Assembly (NCBI RefSeq): GCF_030816015.1
Contig: NZ_JAUSXN010000001.1
Location: 744,001 to 808,000, forward strand
DNA length: 64,000 nucleotides
Direction of reading: 5' to 3'
Source: Pedobacter sp. W3I1
Lineage (GTDB): Bacteria; Bacteroidota; Bacteroidia; Sphingobacteriales; Sphingobacteriaceae
Position 1 is the stretch's first letter; each line of letters begins with the position of its first letter. Below are positions 22,151-31,667 of the stretch, in pieces. The translations under genes were made by a program, and so were the position numbers. The notes below the pieces were generated by a model, which saw only the letters and a program-made list of their open reading frames with translations, was not told the origin of the DNA and did not search any database.

Positions 22151-22674
22151 GGTTTATAGGCATTTCCTTCCAGCCGTTCGCTATCTTTTTCTACCATTAA
22201 GGAATGAAGAAAGTTAAGGGACTGTTTCATAATAATCTTCTTAATGCGCTTAACTTCTTAATGGTAAATAAACCTGGATTAGTTTCGGATCATTAAGAAG
22301 TAAAGAGCGTTAAGGTTTGTTCCCGCAGATAGCGCTGATCTCCGCAGAGCCCTTATCTATTGGCCGTTTATTTATTGAAATAAAAAGTTGAGGCGTTGAC
22401 AGCATGTTTCTTAATGGTTTTAATTGCTTTAAGTTTAAAAGCATTTCTATCAGCGGTTATTTTCTACCATTAAGGAGTTAAGAAAAGTTAAGGTAGTTGG
22501 ATGCCGGAGTTTGCCCCATAGCCCTGATGGAAGTGGACACGAAGCCAATTCTTCATTGGCGGAGTAAAACGGACAGCAGGACGGAACCAGACATACATGT
22601 TACTGCTAGCGCGCTCCAAATAAATGTATTACTTGAAAGGCTGCGCTCTATTGAAAAGAATATTTGATTTGAGA
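22151..22674. other. gene-free stretch with an interspersed ATTAAG-type repeat and element copy C
   Basis: A degenerate word near TACCATTAAGGAGTTAAGAA occurs at about 22192 and 22464 (plus), about 22245-22268 (inverted) and about 22290-22315 (plus, partial). From 22513 the recurrent intergenic element copy C follows. No protein-like frame is present. Confidence 0.55.
22513..22618 (+). other. recurrent intergenic element, copy C
   Basis: The 5' core CCATAGCCCTGATGGAAGTGG is followed by the hairpin CCAAT-tcttc-ATTGG, the 3' core GGACAGCAGGACGG, and then a tail ending GCGCTCC. It is the clearest of the three copies. Confidence 0.5.
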
Positions 22675-23733
22675 TTAAGCGTTAGCCGCTTCTTCTTTAA
22701 CTGCTAACTGGCCACAAGCGGCATCAATATCTTTACCACGACTACGACGGATGTTGGTATTGATTCCCTGACTTTTTAAATAATTAGAAAAAGCATCAAT
22801 TTTATCTCCTTCTGCATTGGTGAAATCAGCGAAAGAAATGGGATTATATTCAATCAGGTTTACTTTACAAGGAATGTGTTTGCAGAATTTAGCTAAATCC
22901 ATTGCATCAGAAATTTCATCGTTAAAGTGATTGAAAACAATGTATTCGTAAGTTACCGGGTTTTTGGTTTTAGCAAAATAGTATTTAAGTGCATCTGCCA
23001 ATGCTTTTAATGAGTTGGCCTCATTAATCGGCATGATTTCATTACGTTTTTTATCATCAGCAGCATGAAGCGAAAGTGCTAAATTAAATTTTGCTCCATC
23101 ATCACCTAATTTCTTGATCATTTTAGCAATACCAGCAGTAGAAACCGTAATACGCTTATAGCTCATATTTAAGCCATCGGGAGCAGTGATGCGCTCAATC
23201 GACTTCATTACGTTTGCATAATTTAACAGCGGTTCTCCCATGCCCATATACACAATATTGGTAAGTGGGTTATTGTAATTTTGCTTCGCTTGTTTATCAA
23301 TCAGTACCACTTGGTCATAAATCTCATCAGCGTTTAAATTACGCTTACGGTCCATGTAGCCAGTTGCACAGAATTTACAGGTTAAACTACAGCCTACCTG
23401 AGAGCTTACACATGCCGTCATACGGTCTTCTAAAGGGATTAAAACACCCTCTACAATATTCCCGTCTGCTAACCTGAAAGTGTTTTTAATGGTGTGGTCG
23501 TTACTGAACTGGGAATTGTTAACCTGAACCGCATTAATGGCAAAAGTTTCATCCAATACCTTGCGAAGATCTTTAGAAAGATTACTCATCTGCTCGAAAT
23601 CTGTAGCCGATTTTTCCCAAAGCCACTGGTAAATCTGCTTAGCCCTGAATGCAGGCTGCTGCATTGCTACAAGGCGTTGTTGCAACTGAGGCAGATCTAA
23701 TGCACGGATATCGGTTTTTTTTGCTGTTACCAT
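22675..23733 (-). CDS. rlmN: dual-specificity RNA methyltransferase RlmN
   Basis: This radical-SAM enzyme methylates C2 of A2503 in 23S rRNA and of A37 in some tRNAs. From ATG it has 352 residues. The Fe-S cysteines are in CSLTCKFC (C-x3-C-x2-C), followed by YMGMGEPLLN and the SAM-binding segment ITVSTAGI. The second catalytic cysteine lies near the C-terminus in DIDAACGQL. A TTG three codons earlier is in frame, but ATG is preferred. It lies on the minus strand, facing the rRNA operon, and has no clear operon partner; the link to 23S is functional, not necessarily regulatory. Confidence 0.95.
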   Translation of the reverse strand: MVTAKKTDIRALDLPQLQQRLVAMQQPAFRAKQIYQWLWEKSATDFEQMSNLSKDLRKVLDETFAINAVQVNNSQFSNDHTIKNTFRLADGNIVEGVLIPLEDRMTACVSSQVGCSLTCKFCATGYMDRKRNLNADEIYDQVVLIDKQAKQNYNNPLTNIVYMGMGEPLLNYANVMKSIERITAPDGLNMSYKRITVSTAGIAKMIKKLGDDGAKFNLALSLHAADDKKRNEIMPINEANSLKALADALKYYFAKTKNPVTYEYIVFNHFNDEISDAMDLAKFCKHIPCKVNLIEYNPISFADFTNAEGDKIDAFSNYLKSQGINTNIRRSRGKDIDAACGQLAVKEEAANA

Positions 23734-23822
23734 TTGCTGCAAAGGTACTTAAAAAAGGTAGAAGGTAAAAAAGTGGAGCGTACAAGGCAGTTAGATAAGA
23801 CCGAATTTTACAATTTCTTGGC

Positions 23823-23976
23823 TTATCTTCCTCTGCCTCTTGAGTTTGGCTTACTTGCTGACTTACCTTTTGCAGGCCTCGAGTTTCTGTTCGTGGTATT
23901 ACTTTTACCAGCAGGTTTTGAGCCTGAGTGACCAGCCGGTTTTTTGCCAGAAGATTTTTGACCTAATGATTTCGCT
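23823..23976 (-). other. out-of-frame basic tail of the RluF-type gene
   Basis: Immediately after the pseudouridine synthase stop, the next frame stays open for about 50 codons. It encodes a Lys/Gly/Ser-rich stretch (GQKSSGKKPAGHSGSKPAGK, later NSRGRGR and stop). Such basic tails ending in GRGR are common on Bacteroidota RluB/RluF proteins, so this is most likely the true C-terminus, disconnected by one extra base in the 8-T run at 23985-23992. Confidence 0.65.
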
Positions 23977-24795
23977 TTAAATGATTTTTTTTGGTTGTTC
24001 TTCTCTTAGTTCAGGAATTTCTTCCCAGGCATTTGCTTTTTTCTTAGTGCTTTTGGTTTTTGCTTTAGCCTCTGATGATGAATTTTCAATACTTTTGGTG
24101 ATGCTTTTCATCTCATCTTCTGTAAGTTCTCTAAACTCTCCGGTTGGAATGCCTTTTAAGTTGATATTCATGATACGTGTACGCTCTAGTTTGGTTACTT
24201 CATAACCAAAATGTTCGCACATTCTACGGATCTGCCTGTTTAAACCCTGAATTAAGATAATATTGAATACAAAAGTGCTGATCTGCCTTACCTTACATTT
24301 GCGTGTATTTACCCCCAGGATAGGAACACCATTACTCATTTCGAAAATAAAATCTTCGGTGATGGGTTTATTAACTGTTACTACGTATTCCTTTTCGTGT
24401 TTATTCCCTGCTCTTAAAATTTTGTTAACAATATCGCCGTTGTTGGTCAGGAAGATCAGACCTGAGGAATCTTTGTCCAATCGACCAATGGGAAATATTC
24501 TTTCACTATGATTTACGTAATCAACAATATTATCGCGTACGCTGCCTTCAGTAGTACTCGTAATGCCTACAGGCTTGTTAAAGGCCAGGAGGATAAAATT
24601 ACTTTCTTCTTTAGGTTCTATATTATGGCCGTTAACCATCACTTTATCTCCTGCAGAAACCTGATCGCCTACTTTAGCTCTTTTTCCGTTGATGAAAACC
24701 GTACCCTTTTCGATATAACGGTCTGCTTCACGACGTGAACATAATCCACTTTCACTAATGAATTTATTTAAACGGGTTGCAGAGTTATTGTTCAT
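23977..24795 (-). CDS. rluF: 23S rRNA pseudouridine synthase, RluF/RluB type (3' end frameshifted)
   Basis: An S4 RNA-binding domain ([20 protein letters not shown], residues 8-27, then [14 protein letters not shown]) precedes the RsuA-type catalytic domain with [18 protein letters not shown]; the first Asp is the catalytic residue. [16 protein letters not shown] and [13 protein letters not shown] point to RluF (U2604) rather than RluB, though this cannot be settled by eye. The frame ends at residue 272, right after a run of 8 A in the coding strand. With 7 A the frame would continue about 50 codons into a basic tail. The catalytic part is complete, so the protein is probably active in either case. 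Confidence 0.87.
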   Translation of the reverse strand: MNNNSATRLNKFISESGLCSRREADRYIEKGTVFINGKRAKVGDQVSAGDKVMVNGHNIEPKEESNFILLAFNKPVGITSTTEGSVRDNIVDYVNHSERIFPIGRLDKDSSGLIFLTNNGDIVNKILRAGNKHEKEYVVTVNKPITEDFIFEMSNGVPILGVNTRKCKVRQISTFVFNIILIQGLNRQIRRMCEHFGYEVTKLERTRIMNINLKGIPTGEFRELTEDEMKSITKSIENSSSEAKAKTKSTKKKANAWEEIPELREEQPKKII

Positions 24796-24822
24796 ACTGC
24801 AATTTTACGGAAATAAATCGTG

Positions 24823-25344
24823 TTATCCATTTTCCATACTGGCAACAAATGAATGGATAGTGCTTTTAAGCGCAGTTAAAGTTTCCTTATCCGTAATCCC
24901 TGCCTCATTATTAATTTTCGCTTTTGCAAATGAAATAAGCTGTGGCGATACCTTCGCTTCAATTACGGTTAAAATATCGATGATGGATTGATAAGCTTTT
25001 TCGCCTTGGGTTGAGGCAACCAGTGCTAAAACGGGTTTCCCTGAAAATGATGCTGAACTTACGGTCCAATCGAGCAGGTTTTTTAACGAGCCAGGTAAAC
25101 CCATTGCATATTCAGGCGTAGAGATGATGATACCATCTGCCTTTTGCATGGTTATTCGAAATTCTTCGATAACCTTTGGTGGATTTTCCTTGTCTAAATC
25201 AGGATTGAAATGTGGGATGTCTGCAATGGATGGAAAGTTTGTTACCTCGAAGCCTCCGCCTAAGAGCCTGGATATAGCGATGATGTAAAGTGCATTGGTT
25301 GATGTCGCTTTAGTGCTTCCTGAGATTGCCAATATTTTTTTCAT
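24823..25344 (-). CDS. NADPH-dependent FMN reductase family protein
   Basis: The 173-residue flavodoxin-like protein begins KKILAISGSTKATSTN, whose GSxxxxSxN loop binds the FMN phosphate. It continues with ADGIIISTPEYAMGLPGSLKNLLDW, the second FMN-binding signature of the SsuE/ChrR/azoreductase family. It is cytoplasmic and probably reduces quinones, azo compounds or metals using NAD(P)H; the substrate cannot be read. ATG 25344 is preferred to an in-frame codon five residues upstream because the family starts just before the first strand. It lies on the minus strand, 28 nt upstream of the pseudouridine synthase gene. Confidence 0.85.
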   Translation of the reverse strand: MKKILAISGSTKATSTNALYIIAISRLLGGGFEVTNFPSIADIPHFNPDLDKENPPKVIEEFRITMQKADGIIISTPEYAMGLPGSLKNLLDWTVSSASFSGKPVLALVASTQGEKAYQSIIDILTVIEAKVSPQLISFAKAKINNEAGITDKETLTALKSTIHSFVASMENG

Positions 25345-25459
25345 TGCTAAAAGTAGCAAAGCAAAAATGGAATATCAAGTTCGTCCGGTAATCCAACCGT
25401 TATTCAAAACGGCCATCAAAACGCACCAGGTTTTGACAGCCTATTCTGAATATTAAAAA

Positions 25460-26020
25460 CTAAAAGTTTTGATCGTCTGCACTTGGTCCATAACTGCCTG
25501 GGATCGGGATATCAAGTAATCTTAAATAAACACCCAATTGTGCCCTGTGGTGAGTGGTTTGGCTAAGCGAGTGGCGGATGGTTTCGTATTTAGAATAATC
25601 GGCTAAAACTTGTTTGCCCATACTCAATACCCAACGGCCATTTAAACTTTCTTCTGTTGCTTTTTCCAATTCTGCTTTCCCTTTTGCATAATTTTCCTCC
25701 AAAATTTTAACGAGGTCACCAGCATTCTCTACAGGTTTTTCTACATAAGGTGCTGTTTCGAAATCCAGCCCATCAGTAGTTAAAGCTAAAGAAACCCAGC
25801 TCGGCAGATCGGCAATATGAACCGTAAGTGATTTCATTTTCATACTTTTTTCGTGTGGTGCCCAGTCAAATTTATCTGCTGGTACAATAGCCAGGAATTT
25901 TTTTGTGGTATTAAATTCGGCTTCCAACTCTTTCAATAATAATTTAATAATGTCCATATTTTTCTGTTTTGTTTTTTCTGCGGTGTGTAAATCCATTAGT
26001 AATAAATCGGCTATACTCAT
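25460..26020 (-). CDS. DinB family protein
   Basis: The 186-residue helical protein belongs to the DinB/YfiT four-helix-bundle metalloproteins. The metal ligands are likely the His in LTVHIADLPSW and two in SLSQTTHHRAQLG, in the usual positions. Family members are thiol-dependent transferases or of unknown role. ATG at 25957 (MDIIKLLLKELEAEF) would give a 165-residue protein closer to typical family length, so the first 21 residues are doubtful. It sits 72 nt downstream of a YafY/WYL regulator on the same strand, a frequent pairing in Bacteroidota, which suggests it is controlled by that regulator. Confidence 0.85.
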   Translation of the reverse strand: MSIADLLLMDLHTAEKTKQKNMDIIKLLLKELEAEFNTTKKFLAIVPADKFDWAPHEKSMKMKSLTVHIADLPSWVSLALTTDGLDFETAPYVEKPVENAGDLVKILEENYAKGKAELEKATEESLNGRWVLSMGKQVLADYSKYETIRHSLSQTTHHRAQLGVYLRLLDIPIPGSYGPSADDQNF

Positions 26021-26092
26021 GATTTTGGTGTTTGTTTACACAAAGAAAATACAGCCCACTGACAACCCTATGGCAGTGTGAAAAATATTATT

Positions 26093-26782
26093 TTAATAAT
26101 TTACAGGAAGTAGATGCATGTACTCGCTCAGTGGCATGTGCTGCGTTTTTTTGAAAGGAATGCCCAGGTTTTTAAGGCAGATAATCCGGGTCAAGTTAAA
26201 ATCACGGTATTCGTTCCGGTAGTGGCACCAGGCAATTAAATGCCAGCTGAAGGCATAGAAAATTAGGCCAATTGGCTCTACTTCTCGTTTGCTTACTTCT
26301 TCCTTATTGTTTTTATAATCCAGTTCGATCAGGTGTTTTTCGGAAATGGCGTGCTGAATAAGCGACAGGTATTCGAAGTTAAAATTTAACCTTTCCGGAA
26401 TCTGCAATTTAATATGTTGATTTAAAGTTTCGAGCTTTTCCTTTTGACCCGTTTTTAATACTGCTTTTACCTTTGTCAATGCCGTAGAATAATGGGTGCG
26501 GATAGAATTATCGGCAAATCCATTCACTAAACTTTCAACCAACAGCAGTGCGTTGGCCTCATCCATATTAAAAGAAACAGGTGGCAGAAAATAACCTTGA
26601 ACTAGATAATAACCTTTATGCTGCTCAAAACTTACTGGTATACCCTGTTCGCCTAATGCTTTAATATCGCGATAAACCGTACGCACACTCATATCAAACC
26701 TTTCCGCAATTTTTTCTGCAGTAATGTATTTTTTGGATTGAAGCAGGGTTAGGATTCCGAAAAGTCGGTCGATGCGGTTCAT
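26093..26782 (-). CDS. YafY-type HTH/WYL transcriptional regulator
   Basis: The 229-residue protein has an N-terminal HTH_11 helix-turn-helix (DRLFGILTLLQSKKYITAEK, then MSVRTVYRDIKALGEQGIPV). A WYL domain follows from about residue 135 (LIELDYKNNKEEVSKREVEP, IGLIFYAFSWHLIAWCH). The C-terminal extension of longer family members is absent. WYL domains sense ligands, often nucleic-acid-derived. It heads a minus-strand group with the DinB-like gene and is divergent from the histidine kinase gene. Confidence 0.85.
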   Translation of the reverse strand: MNRIDRLFGILTLLQSKKYITAEKIAERFDMSVRTVYRDIKALGEQGIPVSFEQHKGYYLVQGYFLPPVSFNMDEANALLLVESLVNGFADNSIRTHYSTALTKVKAVLKTGQKEKLETLNQHIKLQIPERLNFNFEYLSLIQHAISEKHLIELDYKNNKEEVSKREVEPIGLIFYAFSWHLIAWCHYRNEYRDFNLTRIICLKNLGIPFKKTQHMPLSEYMHLLPVNY

Positions 26783-26923
26783 AGTTTGGTTTATTTAGGC
26801 GATTAAAATTAAAGTTTTTTAATCAATTTTTCTTGTGGTACGTTATTTGTAAAAGATAAACACATATCATTTCTACAGGTTAAACCGTTATCATATTGGT
26901 TTAATGTATATAATCTGAATTAA

Positions 26924-29402
26924 ATGGCTGCTGTTATCCAAAAGCGTTTCTTCCGGGCAATAAAAAGTAAAGTAATTATAGGTTTCCTGTTTGCCTGTTT
27001 TGCTTTGTTATTGGCATGGGGTATCAGCAAGTTTGCTTTTACGAGGATGCTCGATACCGTTGAAGAAATTTCGGCCCCGAACGATCGTTTAAGGATTGTA
27101 AATGATCTCTCGCACAAAATTGCCCGGTTAGATCAGCTGCAAAGAGACGAGGCTTTCAATAAACAAGGTACCTATAGCTTTCTTAAAGAATCACGTAAGT
27201 TAAGATCCAGTTTAGATACACTACGTAAATTGTACCGGGGTGATTCTGCCCAGTTGGCCAGAATAAAATCAATAAAGAATCTGTTAACCGATCGGGATAA
27301 GCAATTTATCAACTACTTAAAGGTGAGAGAAACATTGGTGAATACCAAATCTTTCTCCAACGAGGTCCAGAAATTAAATGAATTGGTTGCGATAAGGGCA
27401 AGACAAACCGATAGTGCGGTCCTGACTACAGAAACAACCACATCGACTACTACGGTAGCTCCTGAAGAAGAGAAGAAATCGCGGAATTTTTTTTAACAAG
27501 CTTTTTGGAAAGAAAAAATCGGAAGTCTATAAAATTATCAATGAAGAGTTTAAAGTAAAGCGCGATACCTTAAATGCGAAAGCTGAGGATAGCATCATGA
27601 AAAGCATGACGGGTTCGTTAAAAAACATCGAACTGGAGCAGCGTCAGAAAAGTCAGAAATTTTTAAAACGCGAAGCAGATCTGTCCAATGCCAGTAATGC
27701 TTTAACAGCCCAAATGTTGCAGATTTTAAGAGAGGTTGAGGGCGAAGCGGTGGCTCAGGTAGATTTAAATGGTATACAGGCCAAAGAAGTGGTTAACGAT
27801 GGGATTACACAGATTACAACCATTATCATTATCTTTTTTCTGTTAACGGTTATTCTGCTGTATTTAATTTTGGCCGATATTACAAAAAGCAACAGGTATA
27901 GAAGAGCATTGGAACTTGCTAAAGATGAAGCAGAATACCATGGTAAAGCGAAGCAACGGTTCTTATCTAACATGAGTCATGAGATCAGGACGCCACTGCA
28001 ATCTATTTTAGGTTATGCCGAACTGATTACCCAACAGGAGGTGCCGAATAAGAAAGATGTGGATGCCATTTATCAATCTTCCATTCATTTACTTCAGATC
28101 GTGAACGAAGTATTGGATTATAACCGGATTATTTCAGGGGAATTTAGTTTTAATAACCAGGTATTTAATATCGGTCAGGCATTGGATGAAGTTGTTTCGG
28201 TAATGCAGCCGTTGGCAGAACAGAAATCGCTGCAATTAAACGTAAAACTAGATCTTGCACAGCTTGAATTTGTAAAAGGCGATGCATTTAGATTAAAGCA
28301 GATTTTATTCAATTTGTTGGGCAATGCTATAAAGTTTACCCTAAAAGGTGAAATTAGCTTATCCGTTTCGTATAAAAAGCAAGGCGATGATCTGCATTTC
28401 CATTTTACCATAAAAGATACCGGAATAGGCTTTGAAGAAAAAGATATTCCAAAAATCTTTAATGAATTTGAACAGATCGAGTCTCCTGAAAAGTATATTA
28501 TTAACCAGGCAGGTACGGGCCTTGGACTGCCTATTGTTAAATCTTTGATCGAAATACAAGGCGGAAGGATTTATGTGAAAAGTAAACCTGGCATGGGAAC
28601 CACATTTAATATTTACATGAAATATGAAAATACCACCGAGCGAGTAAACGACACCTTAGATTTAGAACATTATGTCATTGTAAACCCAGGCACCGTTTGG
28701 GTAATTGATGATGATAAACTCATTCTTGACTTATGTGGAATGATTTTTCACAAAAATAAAATCCCGTTTAGGAGTTTTACCCAGGTGGCCGATATCTTAC
28801 AGGCAGAACCCGAACCCGATTTAAAGTACGTATTGGTTGATATGCGCATGCCCGAAATGACAGGTTTCGAACTTTGCCATTTATTAAAAAAGAAACTTCC
28901 AGGGCACATTAAATTTTATGCCATTACCGCACAAGTTTTACCTGAAGAACGGGAAATGGTTTTGAGTGAGGGTTTTGACGGACTGATTATGAAACCGTTT
29001 AGAGCCGTAGATATCCTTTCGATATTTGATAGAACCGAAATTTTAGCCGAACAGCCTGAGTTCGATTTTTCTTCCATTGAGAAAATGACCTTTGGCGACC
29101 AGCAGATGTTGGAGAAAATATTGAACCGTTTTAAACAGGATTCTATAGATGATGCTGCAGCACTGAAAAAATATTTAACCGATAATGACGCTGGTCAGGC
29201 CAGGTTACTGGTTCACCGCATTGCCGGACGCACGGCGCAGATGGGTTCAAAAACTTTGGCAAATGCATTTCGTACGCTGGAAATAGAAATTGCTGAAAAA
29301 GGTTTAAGCTCCCCTATTCAATCTGAAGTTTTGTTGCAGATTAGGAAACTGGATAGTTTAATTGCATTTATGGAAGAGATGGATTACGCTAATGCCGGGT
29401 AA
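26924..29402 (+). CDS. hybrid sensor histidine kinase with receiver and Hpt domains (frame interrupted once)
   Basis: Two frames together encode one protein of about 825 residues. Part one (26924-27496) has a membrane helix (residues 18-36) and a periplasmic coiled-coil region. Part two begins downstream of a T8 run (27487-27494); with 7 T the two parts join in one open frame with no stop. A second membrane helix (about 27815-27875) comes next. HisKA follows with FLSNMSHEIRTPLQS (His codon 27979-27981), then HATPase_c (NLLGNAIKF, GTGLGLPIVKSL). The receiver has its phospho-Asp in LVDMRMPEMTG (codon 28840-28842), and the Hpt domain carries HRIAGRTAQMGS (His codon 29214-29216). It probably phosphorylates the convergent NtrC-type regulator. 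Confidence 0.85.
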
Positions 29403-30734
29403 TTATTCTATACCGTATCGTTCCATTTTAGCATAAAGGGTTTTACGGTCGATGTTTAAAATCTTGGCCGCTTTTGATTTGTTATGCCTCACCTTGATCA
29501 AGGTTTCAGTAATCAGTGCTTTTTCGTTCTGCTCGTTAACTGCCTTCAGATCGGATGAATTGCCCGGAGCCGATTGATGCCGGACTGAAATCATCATTTC
29601 TTCAGGCAATGCGCTAATCTGGGCAACATCGCCAGGACTCAATAAAACCATACGTTTAATCACATTGCTAAGCTCGCGTAAATTACCCGGCCAATCGTAA
29701 CTCAATAAAAGTGATTTGGCCTCATTAGAAACGCTTTTAACGTTCCGGTTTAAATCGCGGTTTGAGAGCTGTATAAAGTGGTTGATAAACAGTTCTAAGT
29801 CGGCGCCTCTATCTCGCAACGGTGGAAGCTGAATTTTAAACTCGTTTAACCGATGATATAAATCCTCCCTAAATTCTCCTTGTTGCATGCTATTGGTCAG
29901 ATCATCATTTGTAGCGGTGATGATGCGAACATCAACAGGAATCTGTTTGGTGCTGCCTAAAGGTTGAACCACTCTTTCTTGTAATGCCCTGAGTAATTTA
30001 ACCTGTACTTCGTAACTCAGGTTACCCACCTCATCTAAAAACAAAGTTCCTCCATTGGCAGCCTCAAACTGACCTTTTTTATCATTTAACGCCCCTGTAA
30101 ATGCCCCTTTTACATGTCCGAATAATTCGCTGGCAGCCAGATCTTTCGATAATGCACCGCAATCTATGGCAACGAAAGGTTTATCGGCACGTTTGCTCTG
30201 TTGGTGCAATGTTCTGGCCGCAAATTCTTTTCCCGTACCGCTTTCGCCCTGTATAATTACTGACATGTCTGTTGGCGCCACCAAATTAATGTGTTCATAC
30301 AGTTTATCTGCAATTGCACTTTTTCCCTTTATAAAATCACTATTTGTTTCTCTTGGCTCAACACTTTTTAAATCCTTTTTAGCTAAAGAATTTTTAATCA
30401 CCATTAGTAACTCATCCGGATTAACTGGCTTGGTAATGTAATCAAAAGCACCCAATTGGATAGACCTGACCGCTGTTCGAACATCATTAAAACTGGTCAT
30501 TATAATTGCAGATATGGAAAGGCCGAGATCGCGGATATGGGTAAGCACTTCAAGACCTGTCCCATCCGGAAGACGGTAATCGATTAAAAGTAAGTCGAAT
30601 TCATTGTTTTCAACTTGCTTGAAAGATTGCTTTACCTGGGTTACAAGGGTAATTTCATGACCGTTTTTTGTTAAAAAACTTTCAAGTAATTGAGCAAATG
30701 TGGTATCGTCTTCTAAGATCAGGATTCTCGCCAT
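29403..30734 (-). CDS. sigma-54-dependent response regulator, NtrC family
   Basis: From ATG 30734 the protein has 443 residues in three domains. The receiver begins MARILILEDD, with phospho-acceptor Asp52 in LLIDYRLPDGTG and the conserved Lys in YITKPVNP. The AAA+ domain has Walker A GESGTGKE, the sigma-54 loop GAFTGA and Walker B GGTLFLDEVG. A Fis-type helix-turn-helix ends the protein (NKSKAAKILNIDRKTLYAKM). It should activate RNA polymerase with sigma-54 at remote sites once phosphorylated. Upstream in-frame codons exist but belong to the terminator of the preceding gene. Its stop codon touches that of the hybrid kinase, its likely partner through the Hpt domain. Confidence 0.93.
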   Translation of the reverse strand: MARILILEDDTTFAQLLESFLTKNGHEITLVTQVKQSFKQVENNEFDLLLIDYRLPDGTGLEVLTHIRDLGLSISAIIMTSFNDVRTAVRSIQLGAFDYITKPVNPDELLMVIKNSLAKKDLKSVEPRETNSDFIKGKSAIADKLYEHINLVAPTDMSVIIQGESGTGKEFAARTLHQQSKRADKPFVAIDCGALSKDLAASELFGHVKGAFTGALNDKKGQFEAANGGTLFLDEVGNLSYEVQVKLLRALQERVVQPLGSTKQIPVDVRIITATNDDLTNSMQQGEFREDLYHRLNEFKIQLPPLRDRGADLELFINHFIQLSNRDLNRNVKSVSNEAKSLLLSYDWPGNLRELSNVIKRMVLLSPGDVAQISALPEEMMISVRHQSAPGNSSDLKAVNEQNEKALITETLIKVRHNKSKAAKILNIDRKTLYAKMERYGIE

Positions 30735-30741
30735 GTAACAA

Positions 30742-30773
30742 AAATAAGAAAAGCCGGACATAATCCGGCTTTC
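30742..30773 (-). terminator. terminator between secreted-protein paralog 1 and the NtrC-type gene
   Basis: On the minus strand AAAGCCGGA-ttatg-TCCGGCTTT is followed by TCTTATTTTTG. The same T-rich end contains TATTTTTG, a match to the -7 box, 10 nt before the regulator ATG, so terminator and promoter may overlap. Confidence 0.75.
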
Positions 30774-30804
30774 TTGTAATAGGTAGATGTAATTATTTGG
30801 GTTT

Positions 30805-31119
30805 TTATTGTACTGGCTTACCGTCTTTATCAATTTTAACCGAACCAGTTTCTGCTTCTTTTTTAACATTGATTAAGTAGTACTCCTTGGTTCCTTCTTT
30901 AACAGAGAAAGCTTCAGTAGCGGTCCATCCTTTATAAGCGTCAGATTTTAACGCTGTTGTAACTGGGGCAGGAAGCTCTTCCAATTTAACAGGAGTTTTT
31001 ACTGCGCTATCTTGAACTGCAACAATTGCAGCATTTTTGATTGTATTTACTTCACTTGCCTGTACTGCTGAGAATCCTGCAAAAGCTAAGAACGCAGCTG
31101 ATAAAATTAATTTTTTCAT
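30805..31119 (-). CDS. small secreted PepSY-like protein, paralog 1
   Basis: The 104-residue protein has a signal peptide (residues 1-21, ending AVQA) and a mature part of 83 residues. Its pattern LEELPAPVTTALKSDAYKGW ... SVKIDKDGKP recalls the PepSY-like/DUF2874 family of Bacteroidota exported proteins. The mature sequence is identical to paralog 2, while the signal peptide (MKKLILSAAFLAFAGFSA) differs. Function is unknown; similar proteins are often near two-component systems. It is the last of three tandem minus-strand copies and is followed by a terminator and then the NtrC-type regulator. Confidence 0.8.
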   Translation of the reverse strand: MKKLILSAAFLAFAGFSAVQASEVNTIKNAAIVAVQDSAVKTPVKLEELPAPVTTALKSDAYKGWTATEAFSVKEGTKEYYLINVKKEAETGSVKIDKDGKPVQ

Positions 31120-31276
31120 CTGTTTAAATTTTGTTTTTGTGATGAAGCTGCCATGATTTAATCATTACTGTATGATTTTGAAAATCATGACGGTTTCATG
31201 GTATATATTTTTAGTTATGCGCAGCCCGAAGGCCACGCTTATATTGATTATGCCTATGCGGTGTATTTATTTGAGA

Positions 31277-31588
31277 TTATTGAACTGGTTTACCGTCCTT
31301 GTCAATTTTAACTGAACCAGTTTCTGCTTCTTTTTTAACATTGATTAAATAATACTCTTTGGTCCCTTCTTTAACAGAGAAAGCTTCTGTAGCGGTCCAA
31401 CCTTTATAAGCATCAGATTTTAACGCTGTTGTAACTGGGGCAGGAAGTTCTTCCAATTTAACCGGAGTTTTTACAGCACTATCTTGAACTGCAACAATTG
31501 CAGCATTTTTAATTGTATTTACTTCACTTGCTTGAACTGCTGTGAATCCTGCGAATGCTAAAGTAGCGGCTAAAATGATCTTTTTCAT
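31277..31588 (-). CDS. small secreted PepSY-like protein, paralog 2
   Basis: From ATG 31588 it has 103 residues: a 20-residue signal peptide (MKKIILAATLAFAGFTAVQA) and a mature part identical at every residue to paralog 1. Earlier in-frame codons upstream would disturb the signal peptide. The spacer to paralog 1 (157 nt) contains a hairpin ATGATTTT-g-AAAATCAT. The DNA of the mature part differs from paralog 1 at synonymous positions, so identity at the protein level is not only due to a very recent copy event. Confidence 0.8.
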   Translation of the reverse strand: MKKIILAATLAFAGFTAVQASEVNTIKNAAIVAVQDSAVKTPVKLEELPAPVTTALKSDAYKGWTATEAFSVKEGTKEYYLINVKKEAETGSVKIDKDGKPVQ

Positions 31589-31667
31589 GATATTCTGTTT
31601 TAAATATGGTTTGTAACTCACGTTACGTTAAATACTCGTTAATTATGGAGCGATAACTGATTTTTAA

